Source of the DNA: Bryobacteraceae bacterium
GTDB taxonomy: Bacteria; Acidobacteriota; Terriglobia; Bryobacterales; Bryobacteraceae
Direction: 5' to 3'
Length of the DNA stretch: 64,000 nt
Assembly (NCBI GenBank): GCA_025927575.1
Contig: JAICLJ010000005.1
Coordinates: 1 to 64,000, forward strand
Shown one piece after another: positions 1-9,543 of this stretch. Position 1 is the first letter of the stretch. Each line of letters begins with the position of its first letter. Position numbers and translations under genes: made by a program. Under the pieces are notes generated by a model that saw only the letters and a list, made by a program, of their open reading frames with translations, was not told the origin of the DNA and ran no database searches.

Positions 1-501
1 CGCTCCGCCCATTTCGTCATAACCGAAGACAGCCGTGTTCCCGCCAGGGATCAGTTCCACGCGATCTATGAAATCCGGATTCACTCGCGTCCAGTAAACC
101 CAGCCGCCGAACGGATCGTTGAGTGGAACGCCGTCCCAAAGCACGAGCGTACGGCTCGCGCCCGTGGAGCCAATGGCGCGCAACGAAACGCCTTGCGTCG
201 TCGGATTGGCCACAAGGCTCGACGAGCGGCGAAACAGGCTAAATCCGGGCACCTGCCGCAGGCGATCGTCTAAATTGACGCCCGGTGTCTGCTGGAGCTG
301 CTGCTGATTCACAACCATCATCGATGCGGGCGTCGCTGTCGAGACATTGCCGGTCACCGTCACGGTCGTTTGGAGCGGGGGAAGTTTAGCAGAATTCGGG
401 GGGTTTTCATCAGTGGAGGTGGGGCTCGAAGTCTGCCCTAAGCAGAATACGCAACAACTGAGAACGCTCAAAAGAACAGTAATGCGATGCACTACTACCA
501 T
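1..501 (-). CDS. TonB-dependent outer-membrane receptor, N-terminal part (runs off the window)
   Basis: The frame is open from an ATG at 501 to the window edge, giving about 167 residues. Residues 1-22 form a signal peptide (MVVVHRITVLLSVLSCCVFC, then LGQ). A Pro/Thr-rich stretch follows, then a TonB plug domain with QQLQQTPGVNLDDRLRQVPG, the segment GVSLRAIGSTGASRTLVLWD and a GVPLNDPFGG turn, which is typical of plug domains that occlude the barrel. The beta-barrel lies outside the window, so the substrate cannot be named. It is divergent from the ABC exporter at 707. No clear Shine-Dalgarno precedes the ATG, but the signal peptide supports this start. Confidence 0.85.
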   Translation of the reverse strand, partial: MVVVHRITVLLSVLSCCVFCLGQTSSPTSTDENPPNSAKLPPLQTTVTVTGNVSTATPASMMVVNQQQLQQTPGVNLDDRLRQVPGFSLFRRSSSLVANPTTQGVSLRAIGSTGASRTLVLWDGVPLNDPFGGWVYWTRVNPDFIDRVELIPGGNTAVFGYDEMGGA

Positions 502-706
502 TTTGTGCCGAACGTACCTGGTTTGCCATCGTGAGCCGGCGTTTTCGTCCCCTACTACGGCCTTTTGGCCACCTTGCGGCTCAAACAATCGTGGATTGCC
601 GCTGTTGCGTCATCGTTTTGCGCTTATAGGCCGCCATCCTCCGCATTAACTTTATTACACAAAGTTGCTGGAACCTTGCAACACAGGGCTGCGTATCCTG
701 TAGGGC
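502..706. promoter_or_regulatory. Divergent intergenic region between the TonB receptor and ABC exporter genes
   Basis: These 205 bases must carry the 5' signals of both divergent genes. Two overlapping small inverted repeats lie near the right end: AACTTT at 648-653 with AAAGTT at 661-666, and GTTGC at 664-668 with GCAAC at 678-682. They could form alternative hairpins just upstream of the exporter start at 707. No convincing -35/-10 pair was recognised. A regulatory role is inferred from position only. Confidence 0.35.
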
Positions 707-1672
707 ATGGATGCGCGCTACGCCATCGAGGCGGAAGGGCTCGAAAAGATATATCGCTCCCGGTTTCGCGGACGCCAGATCCGCGCCGTTTCAGACCTTA
801 CTCTACGCGTGCCGGAAGGCGTGAAGTTCGGCTTGCTGGGAGCGAACGGTGCGGGAAAGACCACATTTGTAAAGATGCTGCTCTCCGCCGTGCATCCGAC
901 CGCCGGAAGAGCAGCTCTGTTCGGTTGCGACGCTGCCAAACCCGAAGCCCGGCGACCGGTCGGTTATCTCCCGGAAAACCACCGCTTCCCAACGTATTTC
1001 ACCGGCGCGGGCATGCTGAATTTTTATGGAGCGCTATCGGGGATGCCTGCGGTTGATCGCGACAAACGGATCCCCGAATTGCTGGCCGTTGTCGGACTCT
1101 CCGATTGGGGCGACGTCCGCATCAAGAAATATTCGAAAGGCATGCTGCAGCGCCTGGGGCTTGCGCAAGCGCTAATGCACAGGCCGCGCTTGCTTGTTCT
1201 CGATGAACCGACCGATGGAGTCGATCCTCTCGGCCGGCGGCAAATCCGGGATACGCTAAACAGCCTGCTCGATACCGGCGTTACGATTTTCATCAACTCT
1301 CATTTACTGAGTGAAGTGGAAGTTTTCTGCGATCGTGTAGCCATCATCCACAAAGGGCATCTGGCTCTGGAAGGCCGTATTTGCGATCTGGTTGCCGGCA
1401 GAGGTTACAAACTGGCGGCTGTGCAAGCGACAGAGGAAATACGTCTCGCCGTTTCCGCTGTGACACCGGCAGCTACACTCGATAACGATCGCCTGGAAGT
1501 GCAAATATCCAGCCGCGGCGAACTGAATCGCGCGATAGACCTTCTGCGGCAATCGGGCGCGTTAATCGAGAGCGTGACCGCCACGGTCAGCACGCTCGAA
1601 GATGTCTTCATCCAGACCACGCAAGGCGAAACCCAAGTTACGCCTCCGCTGCCTACGGAGGTGTTGGCGTGA
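707..1672 (+). CDS. ABC transporter ATP-binding protein
   Basis: This 321-residue cytoplasmic ATPase should power the membrane protein encoded next. Walker A is GANGAGKT near residues 46-53, the signature is YSKGMLQRLG (the usual variant in the CcmA/NatA-like exporter group), Walker B is LLVLDEPTDGVDP, and the switch His lies in NSHLLSE. A C-terminal extension of about 90 residues follows the ATPase core, as is common in this subfamily. The gene overlaps the permease gene by 4 bases (GTGA), which indicates translational coupling. The substrate is unknown; exporters of this type move drugs, lipids or peptides, or serve gliding and envelope functions. Confidence 0.92.
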   Translation: MDARYAIEAEGLEKIYRSRFRGRQIRAVSDLTLRVPEGVKFGLLGANGAGKTTFVKMLLSAVHPTAGRAALFGCDAAKPEARRPVGYLPENHRFPTYFTGAGMLNFYGALSGMPAVDRDKRIPELLAVVGLSDWGDVRIKKYSKGMLQRLGLAQALMHRPRLLVLDEPTDGVDPLGRRQIRDTLNSLLDTGVTIFINSHLLSEVEVFCDRVAIIHKGHLALEGRICDLVAGRGYKLAAVQATEEIRLAVSAVTPAATLDNDRLEVQISSRGELNRAIDLLRQSGALIESVTATVSTLEDVFIQTTQGETQVTPPLPTEVLA

Positions 1673-2517
1673 TCGACACCGTTAAGCTGCCTCGTTTCGG
1701 AGTGACCGCAGCGCTGGTCGCCGACACCTTCCAGGAAGCCATGGCGCGCTGGTTGTTCTGGGGCCTATTCGGGCTCTCCACGCTGCTGATCCTGTTCTTC
1801 CTGTTCATTCTCAAAATTGATGTCGTCGAGGGCGCCGTTTCGCTCCTTGGCCTGCAGAAAACGTCTCATTCCTTCGCCGATTTGCGGCGAATCGTTCACC
1901 TCGCTTATTCTCAAGTGGCCCTGTTCCTCTACGTTTGGGGCACATTTCTCGCTGTTTTCGCGTCCGCGGGCCTCCTTCCGAGCGTTCTTGAACCGGGCCG
2001 TATCGGATTGCTGCTTTCAAAGCCAATCACGCGACCGGCGCTACTGATGGGCCGGTTCCTTGGCAATCTGCTGATCATCGCAGCTAATATCGGCTATCTG
2101 ATTCTCAGTATCTGGGTCATCATCGGCCTAAAAACCGGATTCTGGGATCCCGCGTTTCTCCTGACCATTCCCATTACCGTCTTCGTGTTCGCGGTTCTAC
2201 TCTGCGTCGTGGTATTCATCGGCGTCGTTTTCGAAAGCGCCCCGGTCGCCGTGATGGTCGCCGCTGCTCTGATGCTCACCAGCGGCATCCTTGCACAGAA
2301 GGACAAGGTCGTACGGCTGCTCAGTTCGGAATGGTCACGCGATCTTTGGATATGGCTGTATTGGGCTTCGCCGAAAGTCTGGGATCTCGGACGCGCGATG
2401 ATGAATCTGATTAGCGATCGTTCCGCGGAGTGGTGGGCGCCGGCTTGGACTTCGGCGGTTTTCGGCATCGTCGTTCTTGCGGGGGCTATTCAGATTTTTC
2501 AGAAACGGGATTATTAG
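1669..2517 (+). CDS. ABC-2 type transporter permease
   Basis: This 282-residue integral membrane protein has about six hydrophobic segments, including one near residues 29-50, one near 85-105, and a C-terminal one ending in FQKRDY. It starts with GTG inside the last codons of the ATPase gene. Its organisation matches ABC-2 permeases (NosY/YhhJ-like), which pair with a separate ATPase to form an exporter. The large loop between the first two membrane segments, around the SHSFADLRRIVHL stretch, probably faces the periplasm. The next gene, a lipoprotein, follows with no gap, so all three are likely one transcript. Confidence 0.88.
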   Translation: MIDTVKLPRFGVTAALVADTFQEAMARWLFWGLFGLSTLLILFFLFILKIDVVEGAVSLLGLQKTSHSFADLRRIVHLAYSQVALFLYVWGTFLAVFASAGLLPSVLEPGRIGLLLSKPITRPALLMGRFLGNLLIIAANIGYLILSIWVIIGLKTGFWDPAFLLTIPITVFVFAVLLCVVVFIGVVFESAPVAVMVAAALMLTSGILAQKDKVVRLLSSEWSRDLWIWLYWASPKVWDLGRAMMNLISDRSAEWWAPAWTSAVFGIVVLAGAIQIFQKRDY

Positions 2518-3474
2518 GTGCGAGTAAATATCCTTCGAGCCGCCACGCTGCTATGCGGCGCCGCTCTCCTCGGCATCCTTGGCGGTTGTGCGCGCAAGCC
2601 GGCCATGGGCATTTTTGTCGATCCTGCATTTGGGCCGCTGATTGCGCCGGACACGAAACTACTGGCTGGCGTACGCCTCGATAAGGTTAGGGAGACGCCG
2701 GTATACAAGAAGCTCGACAAACAGTTCGATTTGGATCGCCGCCTGGATCTTTTTTCCCGGCGCACCGGCCTCGACCCACGCAAGGATCTGTGGCAAGTGC
2801 TGGTGGCCTCTAATGGGCAAAACTTCCTGGTGATGGCTCGCGGCAAGTTCACAACGGGCGAGATGGAGCCCCAACTGGGAGCGCTCGGCCGAGAGCGCTC
2901 TTCCTACAAGGATTACACGCTGATCGGGAACCCGCAGACGTCAGTTGTTTTTATCAACGCCGGCGTGGCCGTCGCCGGCACGCAGGAAGATCTCAAATAT
3001 TTGATCGATCACCGCGCCGAGTACAAGAATGTCCCTCCCGCCCTATCGGCGAAGCTCGCCACACTACCGCACGACGATCAGATGTGGCTGGTGGATGACG
3101 GCGCCCTCGCCGGATGGCGCACCGCACGTCCTGACACTACCGGCATGCGCTCTCTACTATCCAATCTGGTCGGCTCCATTCGCACCACAACGGTAGGCGT
3201 TCATCTGGATGAGGGCGCCCAAATGAAAGCCGCCGTGGACTGCGTTTCGGATCAGGGCGCGCGGCGTGTACATGACGCGTTAAAAGGAGGCATCGGGCTT
3301 GCCCGGCTCAATACCCGCGACGATCAGATGCAGATGCTGAAGCTCTATGACGCGATTCACGTCGACCAGAGCGGCTCACAGGTCGCGATCAGCGCAGAAG
3401 TTCCACCTGACCTCGTTGAGCCGTTACTGAAGATGCTGCCGGATCTTAAGAACAAATCTAAAGTTTCGTTCTAA
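2518..3474 (+). CDS. Putative lipoprotein linked to the ABC exporter
   Basis: This 318-residue protein begins with GTG directly after the permease stop. The N-terminus is a lipoprotein signal: a basic n-region, a hydrophobic stretch, and a lipobox LGGC with the modified Cys near residue 24. The mature part opens with a segment around LLAGVRLDKVRETPVYKKL and contains repeated mixed alpha/beta stretches. I do not recognise a characterised family. Tight linkage to the exporter suggests an accessory role in the envelope, perhaps handling the exported substrate, but nothing in the sequence shows this directly. Confidence 0.75.
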   Translation: MRVNILRAATLLCGAALLGILGGCARKPAMGIFVDPAFGPLIAPDTKLLAGVRLDKVRETPVYKKLDKQFDLDRRLDLFSRRTGLDPRKDLWQVLVASNGQNFLVMARGKFTTGEMEPQLGALGRERSSYKDYTLIGNPQTSVVFINAGVAVAGTQEDLKYLIDHRAEYKNVPPALSAKLATLPHDDQMWLVDDGALAGWRTARPDTTGMRSLLSNLVGSIRTTTVGVHLDEGAQMKAAVDCVSDQGARRVHDALKGGIGLARLNTRDDQMQMLKLYDAIHVDQSGSQVAISAEVPPDLVEPLLKMLPDLKNKSKVSF

Positions 3475-3562
3475 GCTCGAGCCATAAGCAACTTTGTTTT
3501 CATTCGGCTTGACACTCCGCTCAAAGTTTTGACTTGCCGCTCTCAATGGGATCGTTCCTATT

Positions 3563-3880
3563 TCATTCCGGAATTTCGACCGTAACGTCGCCCTTGACCA
3601 CTGCTTGACAACCCAATCGCGACTGCGGCGTGAGCCCTGCCGCCATATCCAGCCGGTCGAGCTCATCATCATCCGCTTCGGAAAGATTTTCCATGCCTTC
3701 TCTTACAATGACGTGGCACGTTGTGCAGGCGCAGTTTCCGCCGCAGGCGTGTTCAAGATCTATTCCCGCGTTGAGCGCCACATCCAAAACGGATTCCCGT
3801 TTTCCGTAATGCTCATAGGGCAGCTTGCCGGATTCAAATTCGAAAGTGATATTTTCCGGCAGAAAAGTCACTTTGGGCAC
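3563..3880 (-). CDS. fdx: 2Fe-2S ferredoxin, adrenodoxin/Isc type
   Basis: This 105-residue soluble electron carrier has the 2Fe-2S ligand pattern Cys46-x5-Cys52-x2-Cys55 (within ACGGNCACTTCHV) and a distal Cys91 (RLGCQAV). That spacing matches adrenodoxin and bacterial Fdx, which serve iron-sulfur assembly or P450/Rieske enzymes. An additional Cys50 lies inside the loop. The acidic helix after the cluster (SEADDDELDRLD) is the usual partner-binding surface. No isc or suf genes are adjacent in the window, so the partner is unknown. The gene is divergent from argS. Confidence 0.9.
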   Translation of the reverse strand: MPKVTFLPENITFEFESGKLPYEHYGKRESVLDVALNAGIDLEHACGGNCACTTCHVIVREGMENLSEADDDELDRLDMAAGLTPQSRLGCQAVVKGDVTVEIPE

Positions 3881-3930
3881 CTAATTCCATTATGACGATC
3901 GGACTTTCCGCTCCAGTTCTCCTGCTCCCT

Positions 3931-3979
3931 GTCTTCTGTCTTCTGTCTCCCGTCTTCTGTCTTCTGTCTTCTGTCTTGA
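3931..3979. repeat. Heptanucleotide tandem repeat, seven units, upstream of argS
   Basis: The unit GTCTTCT repeats in phase from 3931. Units 1, 2, 4, 5 and 6 are exact, unit 3 is GTCTCCC and unit 7 is GTCTTGA. The tract is pure pyrimidine/G on the plus strand and ends 27 bases before the argS GTG start. Because 7 is not a multiple of 3, any change in copy number would shift reading frames and alter spacing in the argS leader. Confidence 0.9.
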
Positions 3980-4006
3980 AATTCCCATCGTTCATACTGA
4001 AATTCA

Positions 4007-5971
<1,965 letters not shown>

Positions 5972-6073
5972 GCCGGCGGCTCACGCCCGTAAAGAATGCG
6001 GCACCGACTCTCAGCCGGCTGCTTGTCCGCCGCGCTCGCACTCGCGCCGGATATCCAGAACCTCGTTCGGCAG

Positions 6074-6952
6074 CTAAGCGGCTTCGCGGTCGGTGATGCC
6101 GCTGTCGACCTTCGCGACATGGATCGATCTTGCGATTCCGAATAGCTTCATGATTTTGATCTCTATCCAGGATGGATCGAATTCATACCAAGTTAGGCCG
6201 TGACGGGCGGAGGTAGGGTGTGCGTGGTGGTTATTGTGCCAGCCTTCTCCGAAAGTGATGAGGGCAACCCACCAGTTATTGCGCGAGTCGTCTCGTGTCG
6301 CGAACCGCCGGGACCCCCACATGTGAGTCGCTGAGTTGACCAGCCATGTCGCGTGGAGACCGCATACGACGCGGAGGCAAACGCCCCAGAGCACCAACGG
6401 AAGCCCTCCGATCGCCCAGAGCGCCGCCGCGAGCACTAGGATCGGGAGCCAGTGGTAGTTATTTAACCAGACGTAAAACGGGTCCCTGGCCAGATCCGGG
6501 GCATACTTGCCCATCATGCGCGTGTTGTTGTGTTTGGTTTCCCCGATGAGAATCCAACCAACGTGTGCCCACCATGCGCCATCGCGTGGAGAATGAGGAT
6601 CGCCGAGCTTATCCGATTTATGATGATGAATCCGGTGGACGGCTACCCAGAAAATCGGGCCGCCTTCGAGCGTCAGAGTTCCGCAGATTGCAAAGAAGTA
6701 TTCGAGCCACTTTGGCACCTTGTAGGACCGGTGCGTGTGCAGCCGGTGATAGCCCAGGCTGATGCCAAAACCGGTGGCCACCCAGTACAAACCAAGCGCC
6801 ACAGCGAGACCGGTCCAACTAAACATGAACAGCGCGGCAACCGCGCCGATATGCAGGATCACGAGGACAACGATGGTAATCCAGTTCAATCTGTCCGAAT
6901 CTGAAATCGCGATGACATCCGTATTCACTCGTTCTTCGGTAATTAGGTCCAC
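6074..6952 (-). CDS. Acyl-CoA/acyl-lipid desaturase, delta-9 type
   Basis: This 292-residue di-iron membrane enzyme introduces a cis double bond into saturated acyl chains. All three histidine boxes are present: HRLHTH at residues 69-74, HRIHHH at 106-111 and WHNNHHAHP near 235-243. They are separated by the expected membrane pairs, with hydrophobic stretches near 24-62 and 85-105 and a pair around 160-205. The size and box pattern match stearoyl-CoA desaturase-like enzymes rather than DesA/FADS forms. The likely start is GTG at 6952. It is probably transcribed alone; an inverted repeat lies 35-48 bases upstream. The role is control of membrane fluidity. Confidence 0.93.
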   Translation of the reverse strand: MDLITEERVNTDVIAISDSDRLNWITIVVLVILHIGAVAALFMFSWTGLAVALGLYWVATGFGISLGYHRLHTHRSYKVPKWLEYFFAICGTLTLEGGPIFWVAVHRIHHHKSDKLGDPHSPRDGAWWAHVGWILIGETKHNNTRMMGKYAPDLARDPFYVWLNNYHWLPILVLAAALWAIGGLPLVLWGVCLRVVCGLHATWLVNSATHMWGSRRFATRDDSRNNWWVALITFGEGWHNNHHAHPTSARHGLTWYEFDPSWIEIKIMKLFGIARSIHVAKVDSGITDREAA

Positions 6953-6986
6953 ACTTAAAGCTACCTAGAATTCAGCACGCGGTTTG

Positions 6987-7000
6987 TAACACTTGTGTAA
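6987..7000. promoter_or_regulatory. Inverted repeat upstream of the desaturase gene (operator candidate)
   Basis: TAACAC-TT-GTGTAA is a near-perfect palindrome with one mismatch, 35-48 bases upstream of the GTG start at 6952. The half-site AACACTT recurs at 7006-7012, 18 bases from its first copy at 6988-6994. The position suits a repressor site, and fatty-acid desaturase genes are often controlled by TetR-type lipid sensors. No regulator gene is nearby, so this is inference from symmetry and position. Confidence 0.35.
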
Positions 7001-7046
7001 TTTCAAACACTTACGGTTTCAGCATCCGCATGCAGGGTCGAAAGCC

Positions 7047-7652
7047 TCAGAATTTCCCAACAACCAGGGTGATTTCTGAATTGAGATCTTCGCCCCAGAG
7101 ATAGGCGCCTCGCTTCAAATCGCGTTCATCCGGCTCGTTGACGGAAGACGGGTCGATGTCGTGCCCGCGAAAATTGCCAAGCCGGAAGAACCAACTGTTG
7201 GCGCGCACCAGGTATTTCTCGTCGCCATCAATGACAGCGAGGACGGGCATCAGCGACCCTTGCCAGACCAGGGTACTGCGCCACGCGGCATCCATCACGT
7301 ATTTCGGAAGCGAGTAGGTACTTCGCGCGATGGAACGGACCTGGCCTCCGACGGCGAGTTGCTTGTGGGTAGGCAGCAGTTCCACAGGCCAGCTCGACGG
7401 AACAATGAGGCAAGGGTCGGCAAGGCCCAAATCCTTCAGTTCCGCCTGGCATGGAATCACAATCGTTTGATTGTTCAGCAGAGGCTGAGGTAATTGCAGC
7501 CGCCGGGCTTCCGCGGTGAGGTCGATTTCTCCGGCGCCACCCAATTCGAGCCCGTACTTGCTTTGAAGCTGGGCCAGGGATTCCCGAACGCGACGCAGAT
7601 ACTCCTCGCGTCCCCTGTTCTTTCCGCGTTCCTGCGCTCCCGACTCTGGCAT
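7047..7652 (-). CDS. Conserved-looking protein of unknown function downstream of the menC-type gene
   Basis: This 201-residue protein begins MPESGAQERGKNRGREEYLRR. I chose the ATG at 7652; another in-frame ATG at 7691 lies 2 bases after the stop of the preceding gene and is equally possible. No signal peptide or membrane segment is seen. The N-terminal third is charged and helical (RRVRESLAQLQSKYGLEL); the rest is rich in beta-prone stretches such as QTIVIPCQAEL and YLVRANSWFFRLGNFRG. I do not recognise the family. Its position as last gene of a four-gene minus-strand group (mazG, GNAT, menC-type, this) suggests co-transcription but gives no function. Confidence 0.7.
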   Translation of the reverse strand: MPESGAQERGKNRGREEYLRRVRESLAQLQSKYGLELGGAGEIDLTAEARRLQLPQPLLNNQTIVIPCQAELKDLGLADPCLIVPSSWPVELLPTHKQLAVGGQVRSIARSTYSLPKYVMDAAWRSTLVWQGSLMPVLAVIDGDEKYLVRANSWFFRLGNFRGHDIDPSSVNEPDERDLKRGAYLWGEDLNSEITLVVGKF

Positions 7653-7693
7653 GGACGTTTTGACGCTCCTATCAATCTTACGAGAGAACATCC

Positions 7694-8824
7694 TTACCGA
7701 AAAACATGGCCAGAAAGGACTTCCCTCCGTACAGTTAACCGCTCCAGCAAATCGAAATCGAGATCGTAACCGAAACCGGGCTGGTCGCTTATGGCGATTG
7801 TTCCGTGCGAGCTCACCTCGACCGGGGGCACGACGATGTCCTGCTTCCAATAGCGCTTGCTGGCCGAAACATCGCCGGGCAGGACGAAGTCCGGCAGCGT
7901 CGAGAGGGCGATGTTATGGGCCCGGCCAACGCCGCTTTCCAGCATGCCCCCGCACCAGACCGGGATGTCGTTCGCCTGGCAGAGGTCGTGAATGCGTTTT
8001 GCCTCCGCGAAGCCCCCGACCCGGCCGAGTTTCATATTGATGATTCTTCCAGCTTTCAGGCGGATGGCCTGCTCCGCGTGGTGCGCGGACCGGATGCATT
8101 CATCCAGGCAGATGGGGGTATCGAGCAAGGCTTGTAATTCGGCATGATCGATGATGTCGTCAAAGGCAAGAGGCTGCTCGATCATCATCAGCCCAAATTC
8201 ATCAAGCTGTTTCAGGCGGCTTTTGTCCTTCAGCGTGTACGCTGAATTGGCATCCGCCATCAGGAAAATGGCGGGAAAGGCCTTGCGAACTTCGCGAATC
8301 ACCTCAACATCCCAGCCGGGTTTGATCTTCATCTTGATGCGTTGATACCCGGCATCGAGTTCCGTGCGAATCTTTTCGAGCAGTTGCCCGATGCTGTCCT
8401 GGATGCCGATCGAGACGCCGCAGGGAATCTCCCGGCGCGCCCCACCGCCGATCTCCTTCCACAGCGGATTCCCATGCAGACGAGCCTGCAGATCCCAGAC
8501 TGCCGTCTCCATTCCTCCGCGCGTCATGTAATGACCGCGAATGTGCGCGAGGCGCGGATAGACGTCCGACGCCGAATCGAGATCGATATTAATGATCCGC
8601 GGCACGACATAATCGACGAGCAGCGGCCAGATAGAACCGGTCCACTCCTCGTTGTAGTACGGATTTTCGCCTGCGGTGACTCCTCCCCAACCGGAAACGC
8701 CGTCCGCCACCGCTTCCACCAGAACGATTTCGCGCTCGTATGTCCGGCTAAAACTGGTTTCGAAGAAGTGAACGAGCGGCATTTTGAGATGCCGAAGGAT
8801 GACTCGATCTAGTTTGATTCCCAT
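7694..8824 (-). CDS. menC: o-Succinylbenzoate synthase / N-succinylamino acid racemase family enzyme
   Basis: This 376-residue member of the enolase superfamily (muconate-lactonizing subgroup) either dehydrates SHCHC to o-succinylbenzoate for menaquinone or racemises N-succinylamino acids. The catalytic set is complete: acid-base Lys in RIKMKIKPG (K164/K166), metal ligands Asp191 (MADANSAY), Glu216 (IEQPL) and Asp241 (LDECIRS), and Lys265 (NMKLGRVGG). The start overlaps the GNAT gene by 16 bases. This is the OSBS/NSAR clade, where both activities are known. The adjacent GNAT acyltransferase argues for the N-succinylamino acid role, and no other men genes are visible. The gene symbol names the family, not a settled function. 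Confidence 0.9.
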   Translation of the reverse strand: MGIKLDRVILRHLKMPLVHFFETSFSRTYEREIVLVEAVADGVSGWGGVTAGENPYYNEEWTGSIWPLLVDYVVPRIINIDLDSASDVYPRLAHIRGHYMTRGGMETAVWDLQARLHGNPLWKEIGGGARREIPCGVSIGIQDSIGQLLEKIRTELDAGYQRIKMKIKPGWDVEVIREVRKAFPAIFLMADANSAYTLKDKSRLKQLDEFGLMMIEQPLAFDDIIDHAELQALLDTPICLDECIRSAHHAEQAIRLKAGRIINMKLGRVGGFAEAKRIHDLCQANDIPVWCGGMLESGVGRAHNIALSTLPDFVLPGDVSASKRYWKQDIVVPPVEVSSHGTIAISDQPGFGYDLDFDLLERLTVRREVLSGHVFR

Positions 8825-9543
8825 TGCCCCAGGAGGTAAGTTCCGGCCGTTTCGCTTTTTTCGAATCCGATGACGGCGAGCCCGCCGGCGAAATACTTGT
8901 CGAATTTCTTTGCCACGCCTGACTGGATGTCGCGTGCTCTTGCCGGATCGGACCGCCGCAAGTCCGAAATTGCCGCTGGGACCTCGATTCTTTCGATGAT
9001 CGCGGCGCTTTCAGACCGATCCCCGGCGCAGGCGGCTTCGACACGCGGCGATTGTATCCACCATTCAGCCGTGCATCGGTCCGTCGGAAGCCCGGTATGC
9101 AGATAGCTGCTGGTCGTGCCGTACTGGTTGGGGACGAAACGGCGCACGATTGCGCCGAGCCTCTCGATATTGAAATAAGCGTTTTTCAATTCGAGCGGAT
9201 CGAAAGTCCACTCGATTAGATCGATGCCGCGCGCTGTCGCTTCATCGCGTTGCTTCAATTTCATTTGCCGCCCGAGCCCACTATTTCTGTAAGCGGGCAA
9301 CACGCCGAGCATGTGGCTGTGCAGATAATATTTCCCGCTGGGCTTCAGTCCTGGAATCGCGAGGCAAAACGCAACCATACGAGGCCCATCAAACGCCCCC
9401 AGAACCTGGCCGCCGATCTTGTCCGCGACAACGAATAACCGCAGCGGCAGTAGTTCAATATCGGCGAATCCCCAGATCTCCTGTTGCAGCTTCACTGCTT
9501 CCGCAAACTCGGCGTGCCTTCCCAGTTTCCGGATTTCAACCAT
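8809..9543 (-). CDS. GNAT-family acyltransferase, COG3375-like
   Basis: This 244-residue cytoplasmic acyltransferase starts at MVEIRKLGRHAEF (ATG 9543), overlapping the mazG stop by 8 bases. Acyl-CoA-binding features of the GNAT fold are visible: a beta strand FLPLRLFVVADKIGGQVLG-like region early on, then LGVLPAYRNSGLGRQMKLKQRDEA carrying the Gly-rich pyrophosphate loop, and WTFDPLELKNAYFNIERLGA. These match the predicted-acetyltransferase group often encoded beside OSBS/NSAR genes. In Geobacillus kaustophilus a GNAT N-succinyltransferase works with NSAR and a desuccinylase to turn D- into L-amino acids. By analogy this enzyme may succinylate D-amino acids, but the acyl donor and acceptor are inferred. 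Confidence 0.82.
   Translation of the reverse strand: MVEIRKLGRHAEFAEAVKLQQEIWGFADIELLPLRLFVVADKIGGQVLGAFDGPRMVAFCLAIPGLKPSGKYYLHSHMLGVLPAYRNSGLGRQMKLKQRDEATARGIDLIEWTFDPLELKNAYFNIERLGAIVRRFVPNQYGTTSSYLHTGLPTDRCTAEWWIQSPRVEAACAGDRSESAAIIERIEVPAAISDLRRSDPARARDIQSGVAKKFDKYFAGGLAVIGFEKSETAGTYLLGQWESN

Noticed and set aside
3931-3979. CRISPR-like array
   Set aside because: Units are 7 bases with no spacers, so this is a simple tandem repeat.
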